64,000 bases of DNA from the NCBI GenBank assembly GCA_903870995.1, contig CAIQFD010000043.1, forward strand, positions 1 to 64,000, written 5' to 3'. This DNA is from an uncultured Methylophilaceae bacterium (GTDB lineage: Bacteria; Pseudomonadota; Gammaproteobacteria; Burkholderiales; Methylophilaceae). The translations under genes were made by a program, and so were the position numbers. Under the pieces are notes generated by a model. That model was not told the DNA's origin, did not search any database, and saw nothing but the letters and a program-made list of their open reading frames with translations. Of this stretch, positions 1 through 8,857 are shown piece by piece (position 1 is the stretch's first letter; the number at the start of each line of letters is the position of its first letter).

Positions 1-2
1 AA

Positions 3-140
3 ACATTGGCAACAAAGCTAGCTGCTTTGCAAGGTGTTCGTGAGACAGTGGTATTAGCAGACGAAGGTATGGTGATACTGAAAGTGGATATGCAGCAGGG
101 TTGGGATGAAGCTGCTGTAGTGCGATTAATAGGAGAGTAA
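3..140 (+). CDS. C-terminal fragment of an unidentified protein
   Basis: An open frame enters from the left edge and stops at TAA 138-140, giving the last 45 residues of a protein that ends ...VVRLIGE. The pattern (a helix around KLAALQGV, strands around ETVVLAD and MVILKVD) looks like a small alpha/beta domain of the HMA or ACT kind, but the family cannot be named from this piece. Its last codons contain the AGGAG that serves as ribosome binding site for ssb, so the two genes are probably co-transcribed. In related bacteria a transporter gene often precedes ssb; this is only a suggestion for its identity. Confidence 0.6.
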   Translation, partial: TLATKLAALQGVRETVVLADEGMVILKVDMQQGWDEAAVVRLIGE

Positions 141-142
141 AC

Positions 143-631
143 ATGGCATCAGTCAACAAAGTGATTTTAGTAGGTAATTTAGGGCGTGACCCAGAAATGC
201 GCTTCATGCCAAACGGCGAAGCGGTATGTAACTTTAGTATTGCGACAACTGATAGCTGGAAAGATAAAAGCGGTCAAAAACAAGAGCGCACTGAGTGGCA
301 CAACATTGTGATTTATCGCAAGCTTGCTGAAATTGCTGGCGAATACCTTAAAAAAGGTCGTCCTGTTTATATTGAAGGTCGTTTGCAAACCCGCAAATGG
401 CAAACTAAAGAGGGTCAAGACCGTTACACCACTGAAATTATTGCAGATCAAATGCAAATGCTCGGTGGCCGTGAAGGTGGCGGTGGTAGTAGCTCTTACG
501 AATCTATGGATGAAGATCAAAGCATGCAATCACGTCCACAACAAACTTCGCGTCCAGCACAATCAGCACCAGCCGCACAGCCTGCAAGCGGCGGTGATTT
601 TGATGCATTTGAGGATGATATTCCGTTCTAG
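143..631 (+). CDS. ssb: Single-stranded DNA-binding protein
   Basis: SSB coats single-stranded DNA during replication, recombination and repair and recruits partner proteins through its C-terminal tip. The 162-residue protein has the OB-fold in the first ~110 residues, opening [19 protein letters not shown] and containing the conserved WHNIV and YIEGRL stretches. A Gly/Ser/Gln/Pro-rich flexible linker follows, and the acidic tip DDIPF matches the canonical partner-binding motif. The ATG lies 7 nt after AGGAG (131-135), inside the end of the preceding gene. A strong terminator follows directly, so ssb ends its transcript. Length and all motifs are typical. Confidence 0.97.
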   Translation: MASVNKVILVGNLGRDPEMRFMPNGEAVCNFSIATTDSWKDKSGQKQERTEWHNIVIYRKLAEIAGEYLKKGRPVYIEGRLQTRKWQTKEGQDRYTTEIIADQMQMLGGREGGGGSSSYESMDEDQSMQSRPQQTSRPAQSAPAAQPASGGDFDAFEDDIPF

Positions 632-654
632 AATTTACCAGTATTAAAGTTGTA

Positions 655-690
655 AACAGAGCCCGCTGATTGCGGGCTCTGTTGTTTTTG
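655..690 (+). terminator. Rho-independent terminator after ssb
   Basis: A perfect 12-bp inverted repeat (AACAGAGCCCGC 655-666 with its complement 672-683) around a 5-nt loop is followed by a T-rich tract (TTGTTTTT). Confidence 0.9.
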
Positions 691-719
691 AGCCCATATT
701 TTTAGGTTCAAGAATTGAT

Positions 720-747
720 ATGTATGAAAAAATATACTTTTTATACA
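720..747. repeat. AT-rich hairpin in the ssb / accessory-gene gap
   Basis: TGTATGAAAAA and TTTTTATACA face each other across a few bases, giving an AT-only stem with one mismatch. The gap 691-922 holds no convincing gene: a 92-codon minus-strand frame across it has no ribosome binding site and overlaps the ssb terminator. The gap otherwise holds only the palindrome at 856-901. The function of this hairpin is unknown. Confidence 0.4.
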
Positions 748-855
748 TACGCCCCATAACGTGATAAGAAAATCCATTTTTTTATACAGGTTGTGATTGA
801 CGTGATAAAGTAATTTCAATTTATTATCATGATTTCGTATATTTAGACATGAAAA

Positions 856-901
856 CTGCACCTTAATCAGTTGGAGGTTGAGTCCAACTTTTGGGGTGCA
901 G
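856..901. repeat. 46-bp palindromic element with IS3-family-like ends
   Basis: The left arm is CTGCACC + 6 nt + AGTTGGA (856-875); the right arm is TCCAACT + 5 nt + GGTGCAG (883-901). The arms are near-perfect inverted repeats separated by 7 nt. Read inward from the right, the end (CTGCACCCCAAAAGTTGGA) resembles the terminal repeats I recall for IS3/IS150-group elements. It may be a collapsed insertion sequence or a miniature element; no transposase remains. Confidence 0.5.
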
Positions 902-922
902 CTCAATCAGCGGGCTTTTTTG

Positions 923-1390
923 TTAGTAAATTTTGCGAGAGACTCTTTTAACTTCAAGAGTGATTGGAAGATTCCATTTGTTTTCGGGAGGTTTCATTTT
1001 TCTATACTGCAGAAATTGCTCCCAATTTAACTCGTAAATCTCTTTTAATGAGTAATCTTTGTTAAAGATTACTAATATCAAATACTCAAAGTAAACTTTA
1101 CCATCATCAATTAGTGGCAGGCTTGCGAACACGCCAGTTCCTCCGCCAGATGTTGCCTTTATAGCATATCTTTCACCTTTGTCGCTTGTAGCATCGATGT
1201 TTCTAGTGCTTTTTAGATTTAATTGAAGATTGGGTAGTGATGGTGTTTTGCGGTAAATGCTTGAAACAAAATATTCACCAAGCTCACCGATTAAATTGTT
1301 AGTTCTTATGATGCCTCTGGATTTCAGCTCATTTAGGATTCTTGGGTAAAGTTCAATAACTTCGTTATCTGAGAGGGGATTTAAATCCAT
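923..1390 (-). CDS. Hypothetical protein with a possible restriction-nuclease-like fold (DUF6998-like)
   Basis: This 155-residue protein is not firmly recognised. Its layout, an E in IGELGEYFV (about residue 38), a D in STRNIDATSDKG (about residue 66) and a K in RYAIKATSGG (about residue 78), is what a PD-(D/E)XK nuclease core looks like, although the residue two before the Lys is Ala instead of Glu or Gln. It resembles my memory of DUF6998 proteins. The gene is visibly more AT-rich than its neighbours and has no good Shine-Dalgarno sequence. It lies next to an IS-like palindrome and lacks any methyltransferase or toxin partner, which suggests lateral acquisition. It lies 30 nt downstream of xth on the same strand and may be read from the xth transcript. 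Any nuclease function is inference. Confidence 0.6.
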   Translation of the reverse strand: MDLNPLSDNEVIELYPRILNELKSRGIIRTNNLIGELGEYFVSSIYRKTPSLPNLQLNLKSTRNIDATSDKGERYAIKATSGGGTGVFASLPLIDDGKVYFEYLILVIFNKDYSLKEIYELNWEQFLQYRKMKPPENKWNLPITLEVKRVSRKIY

Positions 1391-1420
1391 AAGTGTTCGA
1401 TTTTGTTGTTTTGAATTAGC

Positions 1421-2212
1421 TCAAAGATTGTAATCAATAATCAACGGCGCGTGGTCGCTAAATCGTTCGGCTTTATAAATCTGACATTGCTCGGCACTAT
1501 TGCCAATGCCTGGTGTGGTGACTTGGTAGTCAATTCGCCACCCAACGTTTTTATCCCAAGCTGCACCGCGGTTACTCCACCACGTATAACATTCGTCGGT
1601 GGTTTCTGGATGCACTTTTCGGTAGGCATCTACCCATCCTAGCTTGCTGAATATGTCTGTCATCCAAGCGCGCTCCTCGGGTAAAAATCCTGAATTCTTT
1701 TTATTGCCTTTCCAGTTTTTAAGATCTGCTTCTTGGTGCGCGATGTTCCAGTCACCACAGACAACGACTTCGCGCCCGCTTGCTTTGAGTGCTTCAAGGT
1801 GTGGGTAGAAACGCTCCATTACGCTGAACTTCACTTGTTGTCTATCTTCACCACTAGATCCTGAGGGGAGGTAGAGTGAAACGATGCTAAGTTTTTTGCC
1901 ATTAAGGTTTTCAAACTGAAGTTCTATATAACGCCCTTCAGCATCAATATCAGCATGACCTAGTCCAATAATCACGTTGTCTGGCTTGTGTTTGGTATAG
2001 ATGCCCACACCGCTGTAGCCCTTTTTTTCAGCGTAGTGAAAATAGCCTTGATAGCTAATAGGAACGTGCATTTCTGCAGACATGTCAGCCTCTTGTGCTT
2101 TAAGTTCTTGCAGGCAAATAAAGTCGGCATTTTGTTTTTGCATCCAAGGTAAGAAACCTTTATTCACTGCGGAGCGGATACCGTTGAGATTTGCGGATAT
2201 AATTCTAAGCAA
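1421..2212 (-). CDS. xth: Exodeoxyribonuclease III
   Basis: This is an AP endonuclease and 3'-5' exonuclease of base-excision repair, from the metal-dependent endonuclease/exonuclease/phosphatase fold. The 263-residue sequence shows the catalytic set: Asn in SANLNGIRSA, metal-binding Glu in CLQELKAQ, Asp/Asn in CGDWNIAH, the Trp-rich substrate loop YTWWSNRGAAWDKNVGWRIDY, and terminal SDHAPLI with the catalytic His. The reading frame begins with TTG, preceded by AAGGA at 6 nt; no in-frame ATG is available near it, so TTG is the likely start. The gene is divergent from pyrE with only 32 bp between them. Confidence 0.95.
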   Translation of the reverse strand: MLRIISANLNGIRSAVNKGFLPWMQKQNADFICLQELKAQEADMSAEMHVPISYQGYFHYAEKKGYSGVGIYTKHKPDNVIIGLGHADIDAEGRYIELQFENLNGKKLSIVSLYLPSGSSGEDRQQVKFSVMERFYPHLEALKASGREVVVCGDWNIAHQEADLKNWKGNKKNSGFLPEERAWMTDIFSKLGWVDAYRKVHPETTDECYTWWSNRGAAWDKNVGWRIDYQVTTPGIGNSAEQCQIYKAERFSDHAPLIIDYNL

Positions 2213-2244
2213 GATAATTCCTTAAAGTTTTTAGAAGATTCTAG

Positions 2245-2892
2245 ATGACGACACAGACAGATTTTACCGCGCAGTTTATCGATTTTGCCATTAAAAAACA
2301 GGTGCTGCGCTTTGGTGAGTTTAAAACAAAAGCGGGCCGCTTAAGCCCTTATTTTTTCAATGCGGGTTTGTTTAATGATGGTGAAAGCCTAATGAAGCTC
2401 GGCGAGTTTTATGCGGCAGCGATTCTAAAATCAGGCGTGCAGTTCGATATGTTGTTTGGTCCGGCATATAAGGGCATTACTTTGGCGGCAAGTATTTCGA
2501 TCGCCTTGGCACGACAAGGACATAACTTCCCATATGCTTATAACCGTAAGGAAGCAAAAGATCATGGTGAGGGCGGTACGATTGTTGGTGCGCCACTACA
2601 AGGTAGGGTATTGATTGTCGATGACGTAATCTCTGCTGGCACCTCTGTTCGGGAGTCTGTTGAGATGATTAAAGTTGCAGGCGCAAAACCAGCAGGTGTG
2701 GCTATCGCGATTGATCGCCAAGAGCGTGGTTTGGGTGCGCTTTCAGCGGTTCAGGAAGTGGAAAAAGATAGTGGTATGCCAGTAATTAAAATTGCGACAT
2801 TGGCAGATTTAATTCAGTTTTTAGATGGGGCTGCCTACTTGGCTGAGTTCAAGCCAGCGGTGCAGGCGTATAGAAATGAATATGGCGTTTAA
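2245..2892 (+). CDS. pyrE: Orotate phosphoribosyltransferase
   Basis: PyrE joins orotate to PRPP to make orotidine 5'-phosphate in pyrimidine synthesis. The 215-residue protein carries the PRPP-binding motif [17 protein letters not shown] (residues ~125-141), the orotate-contacting [10 protein letters not shown] loop, and FGPAYKGI upstream of it. The start ATG has AGAAG a few bases ahead. It is divergent from xth and ends in a bidirectional terminator, so it appears to be monocistronic. Confidence 0.96.
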   Translation: MTTQTDFTAQFIDFAIKKQVLRFGEFKTKAGRLSPYFFNAGLFNDGESLMKLGEFYAAAILKSGVQFDMLFGPAYKGITLAASISIALARQGHNFPYAYNRKEAKDHGEGGTIVGAPLQGRVLIVDDVISAGTSVRESVEMIKVAGAKPAGVAIAIDRQERGLGALSAVQEVEKDSGMPVIKIATLADLIQFLDGAAYLAEFKPAVQAYRNEYGV

Positions 2893-2907
2893 CAGTTTCT
2901 AGTAATT

Positions 2908-2941
2908 AAAAAAGGGCGATTTAATGAAATCGCCCTTTTTT
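2908..2941. terminator. Bidirectional terminator between pyrE and gatB
   Basis: AAAAAAGGGCGATTT and AAATCGCCCTTTTTT form a long stem around a 4-nt loop, with A and T tracts on both sides. It can stop pyrE from the left and gatB from the right. Confidence 0.9.
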
Positions 2942-2957
2942 GTTCTCACAGCGTTAA

Positions 2958-4400
2958 CTAAGCGCCAAGTTTTTTCTTCAAAATCTCGTTCACTTGTGCA
3001 GGGTTCGCTTTACCTTTTGAGGCTTTCATTGCTTGACCGACAAGTGCGTTAAACGCCTTTTCTTTACCCGCTTTAAACTCTTCAACCATGGCAACATTTG
3101 CGGCAAGTACTTCGTCCACAATCGCTTCAATTGCGCCACTATCAGAGACTTGTTTTAAGCCTTTGCTTTCGATGATGCTGTCGGCATCGCCTTCGCCAGC
3201 CCACATTGCTTCAAACACTTGTTTCGCAGCGTTGTTAGAAATTGTGCCGTCTTGAATGCGTTTGATGAGGCTTGCTAAAGCGCTAGGAGAAATTGGTGAC
3301 GCTGAAATCTCTTTGTCTTCAGCATTAAGCTTGGCTGAAACACTACCCATCACCCAGTTAGCTGCAAGTTTTGCATCACTACCAGCCTCCACTGTTGAGA
3401 CAAAATAATCTGCTGTGCCACGTGAACTAGTTAGTGCGTTTGCATCATAGTGCGCCAAGCCGTATTGTGCCTCAAAGCGTGCTTTCATAGCCTCAGGCAG
3501 TTCAGGCATGTCAGCTTTGACTGTGCTGATATCGCTCTCTGAAATGGCGAGCGGTAATAAATCAGGGTCTGGGAAGTAGCGATAATCATTCGCTTCTTCT
3601 TTGCTACGCATGGCGCGGGTTTCCCCTGTGTCTGGATTGAATAGCACCGTTGCTTGTTGAATCGTGCCGCCATCCTCTAGCGTTTCGATTTGCCAGCGTG
3701 TTTCGTACTCAATCGCTTGTTGCATAAACTTGAATGAGTTTAAGTTTTTAATTTCGCGGCGTGTGCCAAGCTTTTCTGAGCCTTTTGGACGCACTGAAAC
3801 GTTGACGTCGCAGCGGAAGCTACCTTCTTGCATGTTGCCATCGCAAATGCCGATCCATTGAACTAAATCATGTAATTTTTTAGCATAAGCGACAGCTTCT
3901 GCTGCTGAGCGCATATCTGGCTCAGTCACGATTTCAAGAAGTGGTGTGCCCGCACGGTTCAAGTCGATGCCTGACATGCCTTCTTGTGCGCCATGCACAG
4001 ATTTTCCAGCATCTTCTTCTAGGTGGGCGCGGGTAATGTTAATCACTTTTTCGTAGGCTTTGTCACCAGAGCCGACTTGAATTGTCATGCTGCCTTTGCC
4101 AACCACTGGTAGCTCGTATTGGCTGATTTGGTAGCCTTTAGGCAAGTCTGGATAGAAGTAATTCTTCCGCGCAAATACAGAGCGTGATGCGATTTCAGCA
4201 TTGACCGCTAAGCCAAATTTAATCGCGCATTTCACTGCTTCTTTATTGAGCACTGGCAACACGCCAGGCAAAGCCAAGCTCACTACGCAAGCCTGTGTAT
4301 TTGGCTCCGAACCAAACGCAGTGGATGCGCCACTAAAAATTTTAGTTTTGGTTTGTAGCTGGGTATGTGTTTCCAGCCCGATAACGACTTCCCATTCCAT
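2958..4400 (-). CDS. gatB: Aspartyl/glutamyl-tRNA amidotransferase subunit B
   Basis: GatB is the kinase and tRNA-binding subunit of the GatCAB complex, which converts Glu-tRNA(Gln) and/or Asp-tRNA(Asn) to the amidated forms. The protein opens [20 protein letters not shown] with the signature VIGLEVH-like motif. It has the catalytic core with [29 protein letters not shown] and [12 protein letters not shown], and a C-terminal YqeY-like tail domain ending [10 protein letters not shown]. Its length of 480 aa is normal. Its ATG overlaps the gatA stop by one base (TAATG), indicating translational coupling. Confidence 0.97.
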   Translation of the reverse strand: MEWEVVIGLETHTQLQTKTKIFSGASTAFGSEPNTQACVVSLALPGVLPVLNKEAVKCAIKFGLAVNAEIASRSVFARKNYFYPDLPKGYQISQYELPVVGKGSMTIQVGSGDKAYEKVINITRAHLEEDAGKSVHGAQEGMSGIDLNRAGTPLLEIVTEPDMRSAAEAVAYAKKLHDLVQWIGICDGNMQEGSFRCDVNVSVRPKGSEKLGTRREIKNLNSFKFMQQAIEYETRWQIETLEDGGTIQQATVLFNPDTGETRAMRSKEEANDYRYFPDPDLLPLAISESDISTVKADMPELPEAMKARFEAQYGLAHYDANALTSSRGTADYFVSTVEAGSDAKLAANWVMGSVSAKLNAEDKEISASPISPSALASLIKRIQDGTISNNAAKQVFEAMWAGEGDADSIIESKGLKQVSDSGAIEAIVDEVLAANVAMVEEFKAGKEKAFNALVGQAMKASKGKANPAQVNEILKKKLGA

Positions 4401-5869
4401 TATTCAATTCCCTCAGGCATTTGTGTGTGCCAATCTGTGACTTGTTGATAAGCGTGGCCAGCATTGAGCATGCGCGCTTCATCAAAATAATTGCCGATAA
4501 TTTGCAAGCCAACAGGCAAGCGCTTGCCATCTTCGCTTGGGGCAAAGCCAGCAGGAATGCTCATGCCTGGCAGGCCAGCCAAGTTCACCGCGATGGTGTA
4601 GATGTCTTGTAGATACATTGCGACAGGATCGTCTGCTTTTTCACCCGCTTTAAATGCAGTGGAAGGCGCAGTTGGCCCCATGATGATGTCGCATTGCTTG
4701 AATGCGTTTTCAAAATCTTGTGCAATGAGTCTGCGAATTTGTTGCGCTTTGAGGTAGTAGGCGTCGTAGTAACCAGCACTCAACACATAAGTACCAATTA
4801 AGATACGGCGCTTAACTTCTGCACCAAAGCCTTCAGCGCGGCTTTTGCAATACATGTCCATCAAATCGCCATATTCTTTAGCGCGATGGCCGTAACGCAC
4901 ACCATCAAAGCGAGACAGATTGCTTGAGGCTTCAGCAGGTGCGAGTACGTAGTAAACAGGGATAGAAAGTTGCGTGTTTGGTAGGCTGATATCAACCATT
5001 TCCGCGCCTAGTTTTTTATACTCGGCAATAGCTTCATGCACTACCTTAGCCACATCGGCGCCCAGGCCTTCTGCGAAATACTCTTTTGGTAAGCCAACTT
5101 TTAAGCCAGCAAGTGGCTTGCTAAGGTCGCGCGTGTAATCTTCTTTTTCGCGATTTAAGCTGGTGGAGTCACGTTTATCAAAGCCCGTGAGCACGTTCAT
5201 CATCAGTGCCATATCTTCGCATGATTTTGCCATTGGGCCTGATTGGTCTAGTGATGATGCAAATGCAATCATGCCGAAGCGAGAAGCTAAGCCATAGGTT
5301 GGTTTTAAACCTGAAAGTCCACAAAGTGAGGCTGGTTGGCGAATTGAACCGCCAGTATCTGTGCCTGTTGCTGCGGCACAAAGGCGTGCTGCAACTGCAG
5401 CGGCGCTACCACCCGAGCTGCCGCCTGGAACGCGACTTCTATCCCAAGGATTTTGCACTTTGCCGAAATAGCTAGTCTCGTTAGATGAGCCCATCGCAAA
5501 TTCGTCCATGTTGGTTTTACCCAAATTGACCGCGCCTACACCATCAAAGCGCTCAATGATGTCTGCATCATATGGGCCGATGAATGTTTCGAGCATTTTT
5601 GAACCACATGTTGTGCGCCATCCTTTAGCCACAAAAATATCTTTTTGTCCGATTGGCAAGCCAGTTAATGCGGTACCCTTGCCTGCAGCTAAAAGGCTGT
5701 CGGCATGTTTCGCTTGGGCAAGCGTTTTGTCTTTATCTAGCGTGATGAAGGCATTGATTTCGGGATTGAGTCTGTCAATGCGTTTTAAAAATTCTTGGGT
5801 CAATTCGACGCTAGAAATTTCTTTGCCTTGGAGCATCGCGCCAAGTTGTTTTAGGCTTTTATTAATCAT
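4400..5869 (-). CDS. gatA: Aspartyl/glutamyl-tRNA amidotransferase subunit A
   Basis: GatA is the amidase that liberates ammonia from glutamine for the GatB active site. The 489-residue protein has the amidase-signature core: a Lys in PIGQKDIF, the glycine/serine-rich stretch [15 protein letters not shown], and the cis-Ser/Ser nucleophile region [14 protein letters not shown]. This gives the Lys-Ser-Ser triad of the family. It lies between gatC (6-nt gap) and gatB (1-nt overlap). Confidence 0.97.
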   Translation of the reverse strand: MINKSLKQLGAMLQGKEISSVELTQEFLKRIDRLNPEINAFITLDKDKTLAQAKHADSLLAAGKGTALTGLPIGQKDIFVAKGWRTTCGSKMLETFIGPYDADIIERFDGVGAVNLGKTNMDEFAMGSSNETSYFGKVQNPWDRSRVPGGSSGGSAAAVAARLCAAATGTDTGGSIRQPASLCGLSGLKPTYGLASRFGMIAFASSLDQSGPMAKSCEDMALMMNVLTGFDKRDSTSLNREKEDYTRDLSKPLAGLKVGLPKEYFAEGLGADVAKVVHEAIAEYKKLGAEMVDISLPNTQLSIPVYYVLAPAEASSNLSRFDGVRYGHRAKEYGDLMDMYCKSRAEGFGAEVKRRILIGTYVLSAGYYDAYYLKAQQIRRLIAQDFENAFKQCDIIMGPTAPSTAFKAGEKADDPVAMYLQDIYTIAVNLAGLPGMSIPAGFAPSEDGKRLPVGLQIIGNYFDEARMLNAGHAYQQVTDWHTQMPEGIE

Positions 5870-5875
5870 GAGTTT

Positions 5876-6163
5876 TTATTCGATAACTTTAGGAACAAGG
5901 TATAGACCGCCTTCAACAGCTGGTGCGATTGATTGGAACAGTTCGCGCTGGTTGGTTTCGGTCACGACGTCTTCACGAAGACGCTGAGTAACATCCTGTG
6001 AATGTGACATTGGAATGATGCCTTTGGTATCGACCGCTTGCATTTGCTCAATCAAGCCAAGAATGCCTGTCAGCTTGGTTAAAGTGGCTTCTGCTTCCGT
6101 ATCGCTGACTTCAATGCGCGCTAAGTGCGCAATCCTTTTAATATCTGCACTGTTAAGTGACAT
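5876..6163 (-). CDS. gatC: Aspartyl/glutamyl-tRNA amidotransferase subunit C
   Basis: GatC is a small helical clamp that holds GatA and GatB together. The sequence [20 protein letters not shown] is the standard GatC opening, and the tail [23 protein letters not shown] is characteristic. The open frame reaches a TTG at 6175, but the ATG at 6163 gives the family's normal N-terminus, so it is taken as the start (95 aa). It is the first gene of gatCAB. The 133-bp gap to mreB must hold both divergent promoters; no clear boxes were identified there. Confidence 0.95.
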   Translation of the reverse strand: MSLNSADIKRIAHLARIEVSDTEAEATLTKLTGILGLIEQMQAVDTKGIIPMSHSQDVTQRLREDVVTETNQRELFQSIAPAVEGGLYLVPKVIE

Positions 6164-6272
6164 TTCTGCGTCCAAATCTTAAATTTTTGTTAGATATAAG
6201 GTATTATAACTTGATTTTACGCACAACTTCAGCCGCGGATTGTCATCGTTACAATACTGCAGCTAATTTTAG

Positions 6273-7340
<1,068 letters not shown>

Positions 7341-7355
7341 TTAGATGGTATTGAA

Positions 7356-7385
7356 GAAGGCTGCATACCGCAGCCTTCTTTATTT
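7356..7385 (+). terminator. Terminator between mreB and mreC
   Basis: GAAGGCTGC (7356-7364) pairs with GCAGCCTTC (7370-7378) across a 5-nt loop and is followed by TTTATTT. It could give mreB a higher expression level than mreCD through partial termination. Confidence 0.88.
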
Positions 7386-7445
7386 GCATTAATCGTTTTA
7401 TTGATGTTTTTTACCAATCGTTATTGGGTACAAATATAGCAACTG

Positions 7446-8387
7446 ATGGATCAACAACAAGCACCTCGTTTCTTTATACATGGTCCTAGCCCGTTTACGC
7501 GGCTTATCGTCTTTTCTACGTTATCGCTCTTGTTGATGGCGTCAGACTCTAGATTCAACTATCTCTCTCAAGTTAGACAGGGTTTAATGGTTGTGCTTCA
7601 ACCTCTGCAAGTAGTAGCAAACAGTCCATTTAAGTTGTATGGCGACATCCAGAATTACTTTATTACCCAGGCCTCATTGCGCCATGATGTAGCTAATCTT
7701 CAGAAGCAAATGATGCTGCAAGGAGTTCAGTTGCAAGCGCTATCTTCTCTCAAAGGTGAGAATGAGAATTTGCGTACCTTGCTTGAGGCTTCAAAAGTGG
7801 CTAGTCAACCTGCCCGCTTGGCAGAAGTCATGTATATGGGCCGAGATCCCTTCACGCACAAAGTGATTGTCGACATGGGGGCCACAAAAAATGTATTGCC
7901 AGGCCAGGCGGTAGTTGATGCTGCTGGTGTGCTGGGTCAGGTTACCCGTGTTTTTCCTTATACAAGTGAAGTGACGTTGCTGACAGATAAAGAGCTTTCT
8001 ATTCCTATTCAGGTAGAACGCAATGCGTTGCGTGCGATTGCTTTTGGTGAAGGCCGAGATAACACAGTTGTTCTGCCGTATTTGCCAGCTAATGTAGATA
8101 TCAAAAAAGGCGATAAATTAGTGACTTCTGGCATCGATGGTATTTACCCTGCGGGATTAGGGGTTGCGATCGTTGATAGTGTTAGAACGAATGCGAGTTC
8201 GCCATTTGCAAAAATCGTTGCGACGCCTGTCGCTGGGATTCAAAATCATCGCCAAGTGTTAATCCTTACTAGCGACACCAATAATTTTGTCGCTAAAGAT
8301 ATTGAGCAAGTATTGAGTAAGGATGCCAATCAGTCGAATAAAGCTAAAAAAGACAATTCATCGAGAAAACATAATGCAGCACCTTAG
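7446..8387 (+). CDS. mreC: Rod shape-determining protein MreC
   Basis: MreC is a periplasmic scaffold of the elongasome that activates PBP2. The 313-residue protein has a short cytoplasmic N-terminus, one membrane helix around residues 20-35, and a coiled coil (about 70-110, LQKQMMLQGVQLQALSSLKG). A double beta-barrel domain follows (AEVMYMGRDPFTHKVIVDMG..., GVLGQVTRVFPYTSEVTLLTD). The C-terminus is Lys/Ser/Asn-rich and probably disordered. No obvious Shine-Dalgarno sequence precedes the ATG. The 3' end overlaps mreD by 14 nt. Confidence 0.95.
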   Translation: MDQQQAPRFFIHGPSPFTRLIVFSTLSLLLMASDSRFNYLSQVRQGLMVVLQPLQVVANSPFKLYGDIQNYFITQASLRHDVANLQKQMMLQGVQLQALSSLKGENENLRTLLEASKVASQPARLAEVMYMGRDPFTHKVIVDMGATKNVLPGQAVVDAAGVLGQVTRVFPYTSEVTLLTDKELSIPIQVERNALRAIAFGEGRDNTVVLPYLPANVDIKKGDKLVTSGIDGIYPAGLGVAIVDSVRTNASSPFAKIVATPVAGIQNHRQVLILTSDTNNFVAKDIEQVLSKDANQSNKAKKDNSSRKHNAAP

Positions 8388-8850
8388 ACGCCGACGTGTT
8401 TACTTGACGCTTTTTCTAGCCTTGCTCCTGCAGCTACTGCCTTGGTCTGGATTTATGCTAAATATTAAGCCAGATTTTTTGCTGTTGGTTTTGTTGTTCT
8501 GGTTGTTGCGAGCACCACAAATTTGCAATATTGGGGTTGCATGGACGGCAGGCGTCTTTATGGATTTGATTAATGGTGATTTATTTGGTGTTAATGCGCT
8601 CGCTTACGCATTGACTGCTTTTTTGGCGGTGATGTATCAGCGCCGATTGATTTTGTTCACGGTATTGCAGCAGTCGGGTTATGTGTTCTTGTTGTTATTT
8701 GTCAATCAAATTATATTGCTTTTGCTTAAGACATTTACTGGAAGTGAGTATTTTGGGTGGACTTACTTTGTGCCTTCTATTTCAGGGATTTTGTTATGGT
8801 ACGTAGTGCTTCACTCCCGTCTTTCTATTCACAGCATGGCCCGTCAATAG
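8374..8850 (+). CDS. mreD: Rod shape-determining membrane protein MreD
   Basis: MreD is an integral membrane partner of MreC. The frame is open further upstream, but the ATG at 8374 (MQHLRRRRVYLTLFLALLLQ), with GAGAAA ahead of it, gives a normal MreD of 158 aa. Five or so hydrophobic helices are visible, and INIKPDFLLLVLLFWLLRAP and GVFMDLINGDLFGVNALAYA are typical of the family. It overlaps the end of mreC and lies 7 nt before mrdA. Confidence 0.93.
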   Translation: MQHLRRRRVYLTLFLALLLQLLPWSGFMLNIKPDFLLLVLLFWLLRAPQICNIGVAWTAGVFMDLINGDLFGVNALAYALTAFLAVMYQRRLILFTVLQQSGYVFLLLFVNQIILLLLKTFTGSEYFGWTYFVPSISGILLWYVVLHSRLSIHSMARQ

Positions 8851-8857
8851 TCACTTT

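Noticed and set aside
857-900. NtrC-type dyad TGCACC...GGTGCA
   Set aside because: The half-sites are 32 bp apart, whereas NtrC sites have about 5 bp between halves; better explained as element ends.
628-906. 92-codon minus-strand frame in the gap after ssb
   Set aside because: It overlaps the ssb terminator and the IS-like palindrome, has no ribosome binding site, and shows no domain.
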